A stretch of 31,184 bases of DNA from CAUZSN01 sp963582345 (GCA_963582345.1 CAUZSN010000020.1:1-31184), one strand, 5' to 3'; counted from the stretch's first letter, positions 1 to 9,362 are shown. Notes: generated by a model not told the origin, from the letters alone. Numbers and translations are program-made.

Positions 1-261
1 CATCATATATTCCAAATCGAACGGATTCTTTTAACTTCAAATTAGGGTTACACGAATTCTAACGGGTTAAACCTATTCAATCTAACCATTTTACAATCGA
101 TGGTGACAAGTTCGGACATTGACGTCCGTCGAGAGCTACATTCGTCATAGAGTTCTTTCCAGCCAGGACTAGTTTCGTCAGCCGTAAGCTCACTAGAATG
201 AAACACTACGGTCGATTGAAACAACTATCGGTCGTTTGGACAACAACTCAGAAAGAATGTC

Positions 262-1476
262 ATGCTGAATTTCCGAGCATTCATGTTAGTCTTGGTCGCT
301 GCCCTTTTGACGCACTCGTCTGCGTTCGCTCAGAGTTCAGAGCGAGAAATGGCGATTCCAACACAACGAATGCTGAACCGCTTCGGGCTGGAACGGGCCT
401 GGTCGAACCAGGCAATGATTAATCCAGCTCGCGACACTGTCCGGTACATCACAGTTGATGAAGAAAACGTTTACGTGCAGACGACCGCGGGCGCAGTCAC
501 CGGATTTGATACCTCAAGCGGTCGCCGTTTGTGGGCCGTGCAACTGGGTCGGCGAGATCAGCCCAGTTTCCCAGCCGTATCGAATAACAATGCCTTGCTG
601 GTCCCGATCGGATTGCACCTGTACGCCCTGAATAAATTTTCTGGCGATGTGCTTTGGCAGCTCCGCTTGCCAAAGCAGCCGTCGACCAGCCCTGAGACTG
701 ACGACGATCAAGTCTATATCGGAACGCTCGACGGCAGCGTGTTTGCGTACGACCTGCGTACAATCAATCGGTTGCACACCGAAAACAAGCTACCACGTTG
801 GTCGCTCGAAGCTTTACGGTGGCGCTACAAAACGGCCAAACAGGTGACTACGCCTCCCATTTCGACTGGCCGTGTCGTTATTTTCGCCAGCTTGGACGGT
901 TCACTCTATTCCGTTAGCACTACAGTACGGGATCTGCATTGGCAACTCGAAACGGATGAGCCGATTTCCGCACCATTGGCCGCCAATAATAATTACCTTT
1001 TTTTAGCTGCTGAAGACTTAAACATTTATTGCATCAACAAGGAAAGCGGCGTCGTTCGTTGGGAATTCGTCTCCGGATTCCCAGTCCGAATTGCACCTCG
1101 TGTCATTGGTGACGATATCTATGTCACGCCACAACGTGGCGGCCTGTTTTGTCTGTCCGCGACATCTGGGAAACAGAAGTGGTGGCGACCAAACTTGGTC
1201 GAGTTTCTAGCGGCCACCCGTACGCAAATATTTTCATCCGACACAGTGGGAAATGTCGTAGTGCTTTCCCGCAAAGACGGATCCGCCTTGGGAACACTAC
1301 CGCTCAGGAGTTTTTCAAAGCGAGTCGCCAACGATCGAACAGATCGGTTGGTCATGGCAACACAGCGAGGACTAGTGGTTTGTATCCGAATTCAGGGCGA
1401 GGAGTTCGCGAACTTCCACATGTTTCCGGAGCGCCGACCCCTGCTGCCCGAATTCGAGCCAGAGCCGACTAAGTAG
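262..1476 (+). CDS. Secreted PQQ-like beta-propeller protein
   Basis: This 404-residue protein begins with a clear signal peptide: a hydrophobic core at residues 7-17 and a likely cleavage after Ala-Phe-Ala near residue 23. The rest is built from repeated blades with the pattern 'VYVxxxxGxVxxxDxxSGxxxW', for example around residues 70-92, 118-133 and 245-268, which is typical of PQQ-dependent dehydrogenase/BamB-like propellers. I see no catalytic dehydrogenase signature, so a binding or scaffold role in the periplasm is more likely than an enzyme; that is inference. It is BamB-like in general architecture, but there is no lipobox Cys, so I do not call it BamB. It stands alone, about 300 bases before purH. 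The ATG has only a weak purine-rich stretch upstream. Confidence 0.85.
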   Translation: MLNFRAFMLVLVAALLTHSSAFAQSSEREMAIPTQRMLNRFGLERAWSNQAMINPARDTVRYITVDEENVYVQTTAGAVTGFDTSSGRRLWAVQLGRRDQPSFPAVSNNNALLVPIGLHLYALNKFSGDVLWQLRLPKQPSTSPETDDDQVYIGTLDGSVFAYDLRTINRLHTENKLPRWSLEALRWRYKTAKQVTTPPISTGRVVIFASLDGSLYSVSTTVRDLHWQLETDEPISAPLAANNNYLFLAAEDLNIYCINKESGVVRWEFVSGFPVRIAPRVIGDDIYVTPQRGGLFCLSATSGKQKWWRPNLVEFLAATRTQIFSSDTVGNVVVLSRKDGSALGTLPLRSFSKRVANDRTDRLVMATQRGLVVCIRIQGEEFANFHMFPERRPLLPEFEPEPTK

Positions 1477-1780
1477 GGCGTGACCGATCAGATTCTGGCT
1501 GGAAATAACGGCAAGCAGAACGGTATCTAAGAATACAAATTCTTTAGGCGTGTCGACCGAGACGACAGTTCTGTTCCGCTCTCTTATTAGCCTGTACTCG
1601 TGGATAGGTGTCTGCAGACGACCGAAGTTTGGCCAAAACTCTACCTGCTCTTGCGACATATCTCGTTAGATCATTGAACGCCAGCATTGTTTGACGCAGC
1701 GACACACGTGAAGTAACATCGCCTGCTCGGTCGAGCGCATCGTCTTACTTTCAGTCCAACGTCTTCGAAAGATTTCGCAG
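1477..1780. other. Intergenic gap before purH
   Basis: About 300 bases without a supported gene. A minus-strand open frame runs from about 1659 back into the end of the propeller gene, but it has no Shine-Dalgarno sequence or recognisable domain. The gap presumably holds the purH promoter, but I cannot pick out convincing -35/-10 boxes. Confidence 0.4.
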
Positions 1781-3367
1781 ATGGATCATCCACTTCCGCG
1801 CCGCGCGCTGGTCAGCGTCAGCGACAAAACCGGTCTGGAATCATTCGTTCGTACACTAGTCGATTTAGGATTTGAAATCGTTTCGACCGGCGGAACCCGC
1901 CATCACCTGGAAGAGCAAGGGATCAATGTTATCGACGTTTCCTCCTACACTGGATTCCCGGAAATCATGGACGGTCGCGTCAAAACACTGCACCCGAAAA
2001 TCCACGGCGCAATTTTGGGGCGACCTGATGTGCCTAACGACAGTGCCGCCATCCGTGAGCATGACATCGTCCCATTTGAACTAGTCGTCTGCAATTTGTA
2101 TCCGTTCGAACAAACCATAGCCCAAGAGGGCGTTACGGTGTCCGAGGCAATCGAGCAAATTGACATTGGCGGCCCCAGTATGGTGCGAGCCGCCGCGAAG
2201 AATCATGCCTACACCGGCATTGTTACGCACCCGTCTCAGTATGAGAGGGTTCAGGATGAACTTAGATGTGCGCCGTTAAGCGAATGTTTGCGACGTGAAC
2301 TAGCTGCGACTGCCTTCGAAATGACAGCCCGTTATGACCGAGCGATCGCTGATTACGCGGCCTCGCATATTGCTCAGTGCCAGACCGTGGAAGCCGGTTT
2401 GTTTCCCAAAACGCTGACTCTGACCTTTCAACGCAAGTCCGTATTGCGATATGGCGAGAACCCACATCAACAGGCAGCATTTTATGCTGATACTGAAATG
2501 CCGGCGGCCACATTGGCGGGATCTCGCCAACTTCACGGCAAAGACCTGTCGTACAACAACTTGCTAGATTTAGATGCGGCGCTGACGATTGCGCGAGAAT
2601 TCTCTAAACCGGCAGCCGTCATCATCAAGCATAACAACCCCTGCGGCTGCGCCGTCGGCGAGAATTTGGCCGATGCTTTCCAAAAAGCATACGTTGGTGA
2701 CCCGGTCAGCGCGTTCGGCTCGGTTCTTGGTTTCAATCGGACGTTGGATCTACCAACTGTTGAACAACTTTGCCAGCAAGATCGGTTTATAGAAGCAATC
2801 ATCGCACCTGATTACGAAGACGAGTCATTTGAGGAGCTGACGACGCGTCCCAAATGGAAAAAGACCGTCCGTCTGATCCGATGTTCGGCTCTCAGAGAAA
2901 ACCGCGTACCGTCTGTTGAGTTCCGTGACGTCGCCGGCGGTCTACTCGTTCAAGATCGGGATGAACAGTCCGAGACGACTGACGATTGGAAAGTCGTCAC
3001 CAAACGAAAACCATCGGAGTCTGAATCCCACAATCTGAAGTTTGCCTGGATTGTCTGTAAACACGTCAAATCCAACGCGATTGTCCTGGCGAAGCAGGGC
3101 AGCCTTGTCGGAGTTGGAGCGGGTCAGATGAGTCGCGTCGATTCAACTTTTATCGCCACTCACAAAGCGGGCGAGCGCAGTCACGGAAGTGTTTTAGCAT
3201 CGGACGCCTTCTTCCCGTTCCGCGATGGCATTGACACAGCTGCCGCCGCTAGCGTTTCCGCCATCATCCAGCCCGGCGGCTCGCGCGGCGACGAAAAAGT
3301 AATCACCGCCTGCAATGACCATGGTATCGCCATGATTTTCACGGGCCGCAGGCACTTTAAGCATTAA
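1781..3367 (+). CDS. purH: Bifunctional AICAR transformylase / IMP cyclohydrolase PurH
   Basis: PurH catalyses the last two steps of de novo IMP synthesis: formylation of AICAR with 10-formyl-tetrahydrofolate, then ring closure. The 528-residue length matches the family. The N-terminal MGS-like cyclohydrolase domain (about 1-150) shows 'VSVSDKTGLE', 'STGGT', 'GRVKTLHPKIHG' and 'DIGGPSMVRAAAKN'. The transformylase domain (about 210-528) shows 'RYGENPHQ', the catalytic pair Lys283-His284 in 'KHNNPCG', 'VGVGAGQMSRVDS', 'DAFFPFRDGID' and the usual ending 'IFTGRRHFKH'. All key residues are present, so it should be active in the cytoplasm. The pyrF start lies 10 bases downstream, suggesting co-transcription of a purine and a pyrimidine gene. 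Confidence 0.98.
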   Translation: MDHPLPRRALVSVSDKTGLESFVRTLVDLGFEIVSTGGTRHHLEEQGINVIDVSSYTGFPEIMDGRVKTLHPKIHGAILGRPDVPNDSAAIREHDIVPFELVVCNLYPFEQTIAQEGVTVSEAIEQIDIGGPSMVRAAAKNHAYTGIVTHPSQYERVQDELRCAPLSECLRRELAATAFEMTARYDRAIADYAASHIAQCQTVEAGLFPKTLTLTFQRKSVLRYGENPHQQAAFYADTEMPAATLAGSRQLHGKDLSYNNLLDLDAALTIAREFSKPAAVIIKHNNPCGCAVGENLADAFQKAYVGDPVSAFGSVLGFNRTLDLPTVEQLCQQDRFIEAIIAPDYEDESFEELTTRPKWKKTVRLIRCSALRENRVPSVEFRDVAGGLLVQDRDEQSETTDDWKVVTKRKPSESESHNLKFAWIVCKHVKSNAIVLAKQGSLVGVGAGQMSRVDSTFIATHKAGERSHGSVLASDAFFPFRDGIDTAAAASVSAIIQPGGSRGDEKVITACNDHGIAMIFTGRRHFKH

Positions 3368-3377
3368 TCGGTTCGTA

Positions 3378-4319
3378 ATGTCGCACTATATCACGCGTCT
3401 CCATCAGTCGATCCGCCATAAAGGCACACCAGCGCTGGTTGGTCTGGATCCACGTTTCGAGCTGTTGCCGCAGTCGATCGTCGAATCCGCTCGGAAACGG
3501 ACAACGGACGAACGAACGATTGTTGCGACGGCGTTCGAGGAGTTCTGTTTCCGGCTAATTGACGTCGTCAGGGATTTGGTTCCGGCCGTCAAACCACAGG
3601 CTGCCTTTTTTGAACAGTTAGGGGCGTCGGGTTCTCAGGTCTTGGCTCGCGTAATTCGTCGAGCCCGTGACGCGGGTTTGATCGTTATTTGCGACGTAAA
3701 GAGAAGTGATATTGGCTCAACAGCCGAAGCCTATGCCCGCGGCTATCTGGCCGGCGCCGATCCGGATGCCGCTGGGTGGGCCGCTGATGCTATCACAGTC
3801 AATCCGTATCTTGGATCAGATGCGCTGCAGCCATTTGTACAGGTTGCCGTGGAGCGAGGTGCGGGCCTGTACATATTGATTCGCACCAGCAACCCAGGGG
3901 CAGGCCTATTCCAGGACCTCAAGTCGGATTCACTGCCGTTGTACCGACACGTCGCTCGAATCGTGGAAGAACTAGCTGCCGAAACGTGCGATCAAACAAA
4001 ATTTGGAGCAGTCGGAGGAGTTGTCGGCGCCACCTATCCTCACGAATTGGCCGAATTGCGAAACGCCATGCCTCACACGTCGCTGTTGGTTCCCGGTTAT
4101 GGAAATCAAGGCGCTAGTGCTAAGGACGTCGCAGCCGCGTTTTCCGCTGACGGATTGGGTGCGCTCATCAACAGCTCGCGAGCCATCAACTTTGCCTATT
4201 TGCGTGAACCGTTCAAAAGTCAGTACAGGCCGCACGAATGGGAGCAAGCAGTCGAAGACGCGACCGCACAGATGATAGACGAGTTGGCTGAGAACACTCC
4301 AGCGGGAAAACTGCGATGA
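3378..4319 (+). CDS. pyrF: Orotidine 5'-phosphate decarboxylase PyrF (type 2)
   Basis: Decarboxylates OMP to UMP, the last step of de novo pyrimidine synthesis. At 313 residues it is longer than the E. coli type and fits the type 2 family (PyrF, subfamily 2). Visible motifs are 'VGLDPR' near residue 21, 'VKPQAAFFE' with Lys72, and the active-site signature 'CDVKRSDIGSTA' carrying Asp106, Lys108 and Asp111, the catalytic Asp-Lys-Asp array. 'ITVNPYLGSDAL' and 'LVPGYGNQG' follow, as expected for the phosphate-binding end of the barrel. The gene starts 10 bases after purH and its stop overlaps the ATG of the next gene (ATGA), so the three genes form a probable operon. Confidence 0.97.
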   Translation: MSHYITRLHQSIRHKGTPALVGLDPRFELLPQSIVESARKRTTDERTIVATAFEEFCFRLIDVVRDLVPAVKPQAAFFEQLGASGSQVLARVIRRARDAGLIVICDVKRSDIGSTAEAYARGYLAGADPDAAGWAADAITVNPYLGSDALQPFVQVAVERGAGLYILIRTSNPGAGLFQDLKSDSLPLYRHVARIVEELAAETCDQTKFGAVGGVVGATYPHELAELRNAMPHTSLLVPGYGNQGASAKDVAAAFSADGLGALINSSRAINFAYLREPFKSQYRPHEWEQAVEDATAQMIDELAENTPAGKLR

Positions 4320-4992
4320 GTTTTTCTGCCGAACAGATCGCCGCAGCACTGGACCATTTGTGCTCAGCTAATCCAATCATGGGCAAAGTCATACAACAAG
4401 TGGGACCATTTACGCTGAAATTGGAGCGTAACCGGTTCCGTATGTTGGTCCGCTCGATCGTCTCGCAGCAGATCTCGACTAAAGCGGCCCGAGCCATTCG
4501 ATGCAGGCTGGAAGAACTGTTGGCACCGTGTCGGATCACGGCGCAGAACATCGCCAACCAGTCTGTCGATGAACTTCGTTCGATCGGACTGTCCGCTCAA
4601 AAAGCCAATTACTTGTCCGACAAGGTCCTGACGGGCGTTCTCCATTTGCGCAGCATCGGTCACATGTCTGACAAAATGTAATTGCTGAATTAGTGCAAGT
4701 ACGGGGAGTTGGACGTTGGACAGCTCAAATGTTTTTGATCTTTTGTCTGGGCCGTCTGAACGTTTTTCCCGACGATGACCTGGGCATCAGGACAGCGTTG
4801 AAAGATTTGTACGGGCTGAAAACACTACCCAACAAAACCACGAGCCACCAAATCGCCGAGCTGTGGAAACCTTACGCAAGCGTCGCTAGTTGGTACTGTT
4901 GGCGCAATGGTGAACGAAGCCAAAGGAAAAAAAGATGTTTGCCGAAGGCTATCCGGTATAGTTTGATCTCACGACCAAAAAACGACTTGTAG
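4316..4992 (+). pseudogene. DNA-3-methyladenine glycosylase (HhH-GPD family), frameshifted
   Basis: Two adjacent frames together give one HhH-GPD base-excision glycosylase (AlkA/Mag-like), which removes alkylated bases from DNA. The first frame, 4316-4681, carries the N-terminal helices including 'RMLVRSIVSQQIS', a standard family motif. It ends at a TAA just after 'MSDKM'. The second frame, entered around 4675, reads 'VIAELVQVRGVGRWTAQMFLIF' with the helix-hairpin-helix, then 'FPDDDLGIR' containing the catalytic Asp, and 'ASWYCWR'. Adding one A to the short A run at about 4672-4675 ('gacaaaatgtaatt') would join them perfectly. The tail after 'WYCWR' is also unusual, and a second slip near 4910 is possible. 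The ATG overlaps the pyrF stop. Alternatives are a sequencing error or, less likely, programmed frameshifting. Confidence 0.82.
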
Positions 4993-5315
4993 AGTTCTCA
5001 TGATGGAACAAGAATCTTAGAAATAACCAAATTTACGTAAATTGCCTGTCTGGCCGGTGTTTCGCATGGTCCACTTAAGTTTTCAGTGTTGCAACTAATC
5101 AGGGCAGTATAACGTGCAACCGCTCATATTCAGAATCGGTTGTAAGCTCTTGCAGATTACCGGTGAAGTGTCAGGTCGGCCATATCACCTTAGGTCGCTC
5201 AATATCTGGAAAAATGACCGATATCATCGGCAAAATACTCCGATATGGGAAGTAGACTGCTGGTATTGACGAGACAGCTTTAGCAGCAAAACTTGTGCGG
5301 AAGGAGTCGACAATA
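4993..5315. other. Intergenic gap upstream of exbD
   Basis: About 320 bases with stop codons in all frames and no recognisable protein. In particular there is no trace of the ExbB/TolQ gene that often precedes exbD. The last bases hold the exbD ribosome-binding site. Confidence 0.5.
5301..5306 (+). promoter_or_regulatory. Shine-Dalgarno sequence of exbD
   Basis: AAGGAG lies 9 bases before the ATG at 5316. It decides that start over an in-frame GTG at 5295, which would add seven residues and would place this site inside the gene. Confidence 0.7.
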
Positions 5316-5738
5316 ATGCCGTTGAAAACTGTCCAGATCCAGGATGAGTCGCAAATAAATCTGACTCCGATGATCGACATTGTATTTCTGCTCATTATTT
5401 TTTTCATGGTGGGAACGCAGTTCACTCAGTTGGAACATCAATATGACATTCAATTGCCAACCGTATCGCAGGCACAACCGCTAACTAGCCTGCCAGATGA
5501 AATCATCATTAATATTCGTGGCGACGGCATCATCCTGGTTGACAATCAAGTACGAACATTGAATGAGTTGGAACAATTGCTGCAGACTGCCAAAAGCAGT
5601 TTCAGCGATCAGGTGGTTTTGATCCGTGGGCAAGGCCGCGGACCGTATCAGCATATCATGGATGTTTTGGACGTTTGTCGTCGGGCAAAGATCAACCACA
5701 TTTCTCTGGCAAATCGGTTGAAAAGTGGGGACAAATGA
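5316..5738 (+). CDS. exbD: ExbD/TolR-family proton-channel subunit
   Basis: A 140-residue biopolymer transport protein of the ExbD/TolR family. These proteins sit in the inner membrane inside an ExbB/TolQ ring and turn proton flow into mechanical work. Residues 14-40 hold the hallmark sequence 'INLTPMIDIVFLLIIFFM' with the functional membrane Asp at position 21. After the single membrane span comes a periplasmic domain (about 45-138) with the usual 'IIINIRGDGIILVDN' and 'VLIRGQGRGPYQHIMDVLD' patterns. No ExbB gene is adjacent in this window. The stop overlaps the start of the next gene (ATGA at 5735), so translation of the two is coupled and the partners probably act together. Confidence 0.92.
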   Translation: MPLKTVQIQDESQINLTPMIDIVFLLIIFFMVGTQFTQLEHQYDIQLPTVSQAQPLTSLPDEIIINIRGDGIILVDNQVRTLNELEQLLQTAKSSFSDQVVLIRGQGRGPYQHIMDVLDVCRRAKINHISLANRLKSGDK

Positions 5739-7870
5739 TAACGCAGGACGCGATCGACATGGTCCAATGGCTGGCCGCATTCGTCGGTCAGTCGCGTGAT
5801 CTGATCGAGCAACTACTATGGGGCGGATTGCTCGGTGGTTTGGTGTGTGCGACGATCCACCTGCTAACGATGCTGGTGACCCGTTGGGGCGATCGCGGTC
5901 CCACGTCGAAGTCTTTGCTCTTTTCGATTCTGGTGCATATTTCGTGTGCGTTCGGTTTGATAGCAGTTGCGCCGCCGAAGCTACAATCGGAACGACCGAA
6001 GCGTGAAAAACGCATTGAGCTTAGGCAGTTATTTGTCGAGGGAGAAGAAGATGTCCACCTCAAACAAACAGGCAAAACGCCCGTCTGGGAAAGACTGCCA
6101 GAAACACCCAATCAGCAGTTGACGCGCATCGAACGTTTCCCGTTGGCGGTTGCTCCACTGAAAATCAACGACCGGACAGCGGAAGCACCGTCCGATCTGC
6201 GCCCACCTTCGATGTCGGTCGCACATCGTCAACTGAGAAAAAGTGGTCTACACCAGACGCCGCTTGATCGATCGCCGAAACCTGTCGCGGTCGGCCGACT
6301 TCGGGAAGACCTAGGTCCGACCAGGGCACTCGCCTGGATTCCTTCCCCACCCAACACGAATGCAATCCTGAAGCAAGGCAACGACATGAACAGGATTCGC
6401 CGGCGCAGTGGCACAGCTTCGGCCATTGCGTCCATTGACGAGTCGAGGTCAACGGTCAAAAAAACAAGTGAGGGGTCTGCGGCTGGTTCCTCTGGTCCGC
6501 TACAGTTCACTAGACAGCGAATTCGAACGGTACCCAGTCGCAATAATGGTGGATTGAAACCGCCGCGACCAAAGCGGGCTCCTCAAATTCCTATTTCAAT
6601 ACCAGATCGCGTCATGGCCATTCGCGAAAGTCTGAATTCCGATTTGCCGAATGATGGACTGAACCCGAACGTGCGCCAACCGAATCTGGACACCATTCGA
6701 AGCCGCAATACCACTAACATTCCGGCGACTTATCGATTGCGAAACCTGGCTCGACGAAAAGAAATCTCGCGCAAATATGGCGGAACGAATGCTTCCGAAC
6801 GGGCGGTCGAGTCAAGTTTGCGATGGCTCGTGTTGCACCAAAACGTCGAAGGTTTCTGGAGCGCCCATAAGTTTTTGTCTCACTGCCCCGACGAAGATCG
6901 ATGCCGAGGACGAGCCGGCCGGCAGCTACACGGATCAGAAAAAATGTCCAAGACGCAACGCTGGGCTGGCCTCAAAGCCGACACGGGGTTGACCGCTTTA
7001 GCAATTCTCGCATTTTTGGGAGCTGGCTACACTCACGAAGAAGGTCAATACGCCGATCACGTCGATCGCGCATTGAACTGGCTGGTCCGTCAGCAACATT
7101 CAAACGGCTTTCTGGGTGGCCACGCGACACATTACGCTCGCATGTATTGTCATGCCATGGCTACGTACGTAATCGCCGAAGCGTACGGCATGCAAAGCGA
7201 TCCGACGACCGACACGCGACTGCGAGAACCGTTGGCTCGAGCTGTCGCGTATATTATCGAAAACCAAAACCCTCAAGACGGTGGCTGGCGTTACCAAAAC
7301 TGGATGAGCAGTGACATGAGCATGTTCGGCTGGCAACTCATGGCATTGAAGAGTGCTGAGATTACAGGGATCCCCATCCCCACTGAGACAAAAAATAAGA
7401 TGATCCAATTTTTAAAAACCCGCAGTCTGGGCAAACACAAAGGCTTGGCGGCTTATCGTATCGTAGATCCGCCGCTGCCGTCCTCAGCGTCAATGACGGC
7501 CGAAGCACTCTTCTGCAAGCAAATGCTGGGCATCAAGCGGACCAATCCCGCCAGCGAAGAGGCGGTCACATTCTTGATGCAGCGGTTACCCAAACGGTCC
7601 GAGCAGAACCTGTATTACTGGTACTATGGGACTCTGGCTATATACCAATACGGCGGCCAACCGTGGCAGCAGTGGAATGAATCGTTGCGCGACGAGCTGG
7701 TCCAAGATCAACGCCAAACGGGACACGCCACAGGCAGTTGGGATCCCAAACCTCCGTGGGGACCTCACGGCGGCCGCATCTATTCAACAGCACTCAGCAC
7801 CCTGTGCCTGGAAGTCTATTACCGTTTTCTACCTCTCTATCAGATGGGCGGGAAATATAGCGAAGAATAG
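5735..7870 (+). CDS. Membrane-anchored squalene-cyclase/prenyltransferase-like toroid protein
   Basis: The 711-residue protein has three parts. Residues 28-49 and 59-80 are two hydrophobic membrane segments. Residues 85-350 are a hydrophilic, Arg/Pro/Ser-rich linker with no visible fold. Residues 355-705 resemble the alpha/alpha toroid of terpene cyclases and prenyltransferases, with QW-type repeats 'QNVEGFW' (369), 'QQHSNGFLGG' (453) and 'QNPQDGGW' (511), and helices such as 'DTGLTALAILAFLGAGY'. I see no DxDD motif, the acid that triggers squalene-hopene cyclisation, so a binding rather than cyclase role is likely. The start was set at the ATG overlapping the exbD stop; a longer frame starting inside exbD is less likely. 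The coupling suggests the ExbD channel energises this protein across the envelope; that is inference. Confidence 0.88.
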   Translation: MITQDAIDMVQWLAAFVGQSRDLIEQLLWGGLLGGLVCATIHLLTMLVTRWGDRGPTSKSLLFSILVHISCAFGLIAVAPPKLQSERPKREKRIELRQLFVEGEEDVHLKQTGKTPVWERLPETPNQQLTRIERFPLAVAPLKINDRTAEAPSDLRPPSMSVAHRQLRKSGLHQTPLDRSPKPVAVGRLREDLGPTRALAWIPSPPNTNAILKQGNDMNRIRRRSGTASAIASIDESRSTVKKTSEGSAAGSSGPLQFTRQRIRTVPSRNNGGLKPPRPKRAPQIPISIPDRVMAIRESLNSDLPNDGLNPNVRQPNLDTIRSRNTTNIPATYRLRNLARRKEISRKYGGTNASERAVESSLRWLVLHQNVEGFWSAHKFLSHCPDEDRCRGRAGRQLHGSEKMSKTQRWAGLKADTGLTALAILAFLGAGYTHEEGQYADHVDRALNWLVRQQHSNGFLGGHATHYARMYCHAMATYVIAEAYGMQSDPTTDTRLREPLARAVAYIIENQNPQDGGWRYQNWMSSDMSMFGWQLMALKSAEITGIPIPTETKNKMIQFLKTRSLGKHKGLAAYRIVDPPLPSSASMTAEALFCKQMLGIKRTNPASEEAVTFLMQRLPKRSEQNLYYWYYGTLAIYQYGGQPWQQWNESLRDELVQDQRQTGHATGSWDPKPPWGPHGGRIYSTALSTLCLEVYYRFLPLYQMGGKYSEE

Positions 7871-7927
7871 TAATAACCAACACAACGACGAGCAGACTTT
7901 CGACAATTATTCCTGGTCGAGCCAAGT

Positions 7928-7975
7928 GATTCTCACATTCCACCCATCCCAAACGATTCTCACATTCGACCCATC
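7928..7975. repeat. Two-copy 21-base direct repeat, 27-base period
   Basis: GATTCTCACATTCCACCCATC at 7928-7948 recurs at 7955-7975 with a single C-to-G difference. The copies lie in the 273-base gap between the toroid gene and the pseudopilin gene and are followed by a T run and a short hairpin-like 'CTTGACGG...CCGTCGAG'. They could be a regulator-binding pair or the end of a vanished insertion sequence; no transposase remnant is visible. Confidence 0.6.
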
Positions 7976-8143
7976 TTTTTTACTTGACGGGATTCGCGCC
8001 GTCGAGTTAGCATTGATTAAAGATTGAGTTTACAGAATGCCGTTGGTGACCATGGATCGCGCACTAGCGCTCCGTGAGTGCTCGTTCGTTTTTTCTCATT
8101 TTGTTGGTTTTCCATATTTCTCGGCCGCAAAAGGAACTACACC

Positions 8144-9229
8144 ATGTCTCGTCGACATATTCACAGAGGATTCACCCTCATCGAACTTCTAGTTGTAATC
8201 GCCATTATTGCGATCCTTGTGGCGTTATTGTTGCCGGCCGTGCAGCAAGCACGTGAGTCGGCTCGACGCGCACAATGCCAAAATAATCTGCACAATATCG
8301 GGCTGGCCCTGCACAATTACGTAGCCGCTCATAGAGTTTTTCCGCCGGGCCAAGTCAATCGTCTATTTCTTCCTCCGGTGCAATCCGTCGTAGAAATCGA
8401 TACTGCAATTTTACGACAAGCCAATCCGACCGAAGCATTACTCACAAACCAAGACGGATTCGGAGTGCACGGCACCAGTTGGATGCTCCATATACTGCCG
8501 TTTATCGATCAAGCAGTCCTGTACAATAACTGGGACTTCGACGTCAACGTTTTCCTCAACGGTCGCCCTGTTCTAGACAATGACACCACCTTCGACAGTG
8601 GTACCGTTTTCGACGTTGAGGGTGGTGACAAACTGACGTTGAATCTTTTGCGGCCGCCAGAAACGGACATAGCAGTTTACTATTGTCCTTCTCGCAGAAA
8701 CAACATGGAGCTTCAACGATTTACGTGGATGAACCGCATTGGCAACTTTTTGGAGGGTGGGAACGACTACGGTGGCTGCATCGGTTCCGGTGTCGGGTTC
8801 GACGACATCACAAAAGCCACCTTTCATCTGACACCAACACAAGTGGAATTTGACGGCACACTGACTTTTGGTCCCAGGACTTTGCACGTGGGCATATTCT
8901 ACGTCAATAGCAGCACGAGAATGGTAGACATCACGGACGGAACATCCAACGTATTGATGGTTGGCGAAGTCATGCGTTTGAACAACGCCACCGACGAAAC
9001 TCGCCAGAGCAACGATGGTTGGGCATGGGGTGGTGCCGCAACTCTGTTTGGCACGCGAATCGGAATCAACAAAGGTATCCACTTTGATAATGCCGGAAGC
9101 GAACACATTGGCTTAGCGCAATTTGTTCTTGCAGACGGTTCCGTCCGACAGATTAGTGAAAACATCAACATCGTGCTATTTCGCAATTTGGGAAATATGC
9201 GCAATAGCATCCCCGTGAAAGGTTTTTAG
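8144..9229 (+). CDS. DUF1559 protein with type IV pilin-like N-terminus
   Basis: A 361-residue member of the DUF1559 (SBP_bac_10) family, greatly expanded in Planctomycetes. The N-terminus is a class III signal: a short basic leader ending in Gly, then 'FTLIELLVVIAIIAILVALLLP' as prepilin cleavage site and membrane helix, followed by 'AVQQARESARRAQC'. The C-terminal end 'FVLADGSVRQISENI' is the family's typical closing motif. The protein probably sits in the envelope as a pseudopilin-like subunit; its molecular role is not established. The ATG at 8144 was chosen because AAGGA lies 8 bases upstream and because it gives a normal short prepilin leader, unlike a longer frame from 8078. The N-glycine cleavage assumes a prepilin peptidase encoded elsewhere. 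Confidence 0.93.
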   Translation: MSRRHIHRGFTLIELLVVIAIIAILVALLLPAVQQARESARRAQCQNNLHNIGLALHNYVAAHRVFPPGQVNRLFLPPVQSVVEIDTAILRQANPTEALLTNQDGFGVHGTSWMLHILPFIDQAVLYNNWDFDVNVFLNGRPVLDNDTTFDSGTVFDVEGGDKLTLNLLRPPETDIAVYYCPSRRNNMELQRFTWMNRIGNFLEGGNDYGGCIGSGVGFDDITKATFHLTPTQVEFDGTLTFGPRTLHVGIFYVNSSTRMVDITDGTSNVLMVGEVMRLNNATDETRQSNDGWAWGGAATLFGTRIGINKGIHFDNAGSEHIGLAQFVLADGSVRQISENINIVLFRNLGNMRNSIPVKGF

Positions 9230-9362
9230 TTCCGTTGCTTTGAGTCGAACGGATGCGAGATTGTCGTCTTCCGATATCCAGGGAAATTGCTGACGAGCGA
9301 TTGTAGTCTGCTCGACTCTGGCTTGGAATCACCCTGGTTTATAACGTTAGAGTGCGACGGGA

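Noticed and set aside
1372..1659. A minus-strand frame in the gap before purH
   Set aside because: It overlaps the end of the propeller gene antisense and shows no start signal or family pattern.
9231..9253. A possible terminator hairpin (TCCGTT...AACGGA) after the DUF1559 gene
   Set aside because: The stem is six base pairs with an 11-base loop and no T run, too weak to call.
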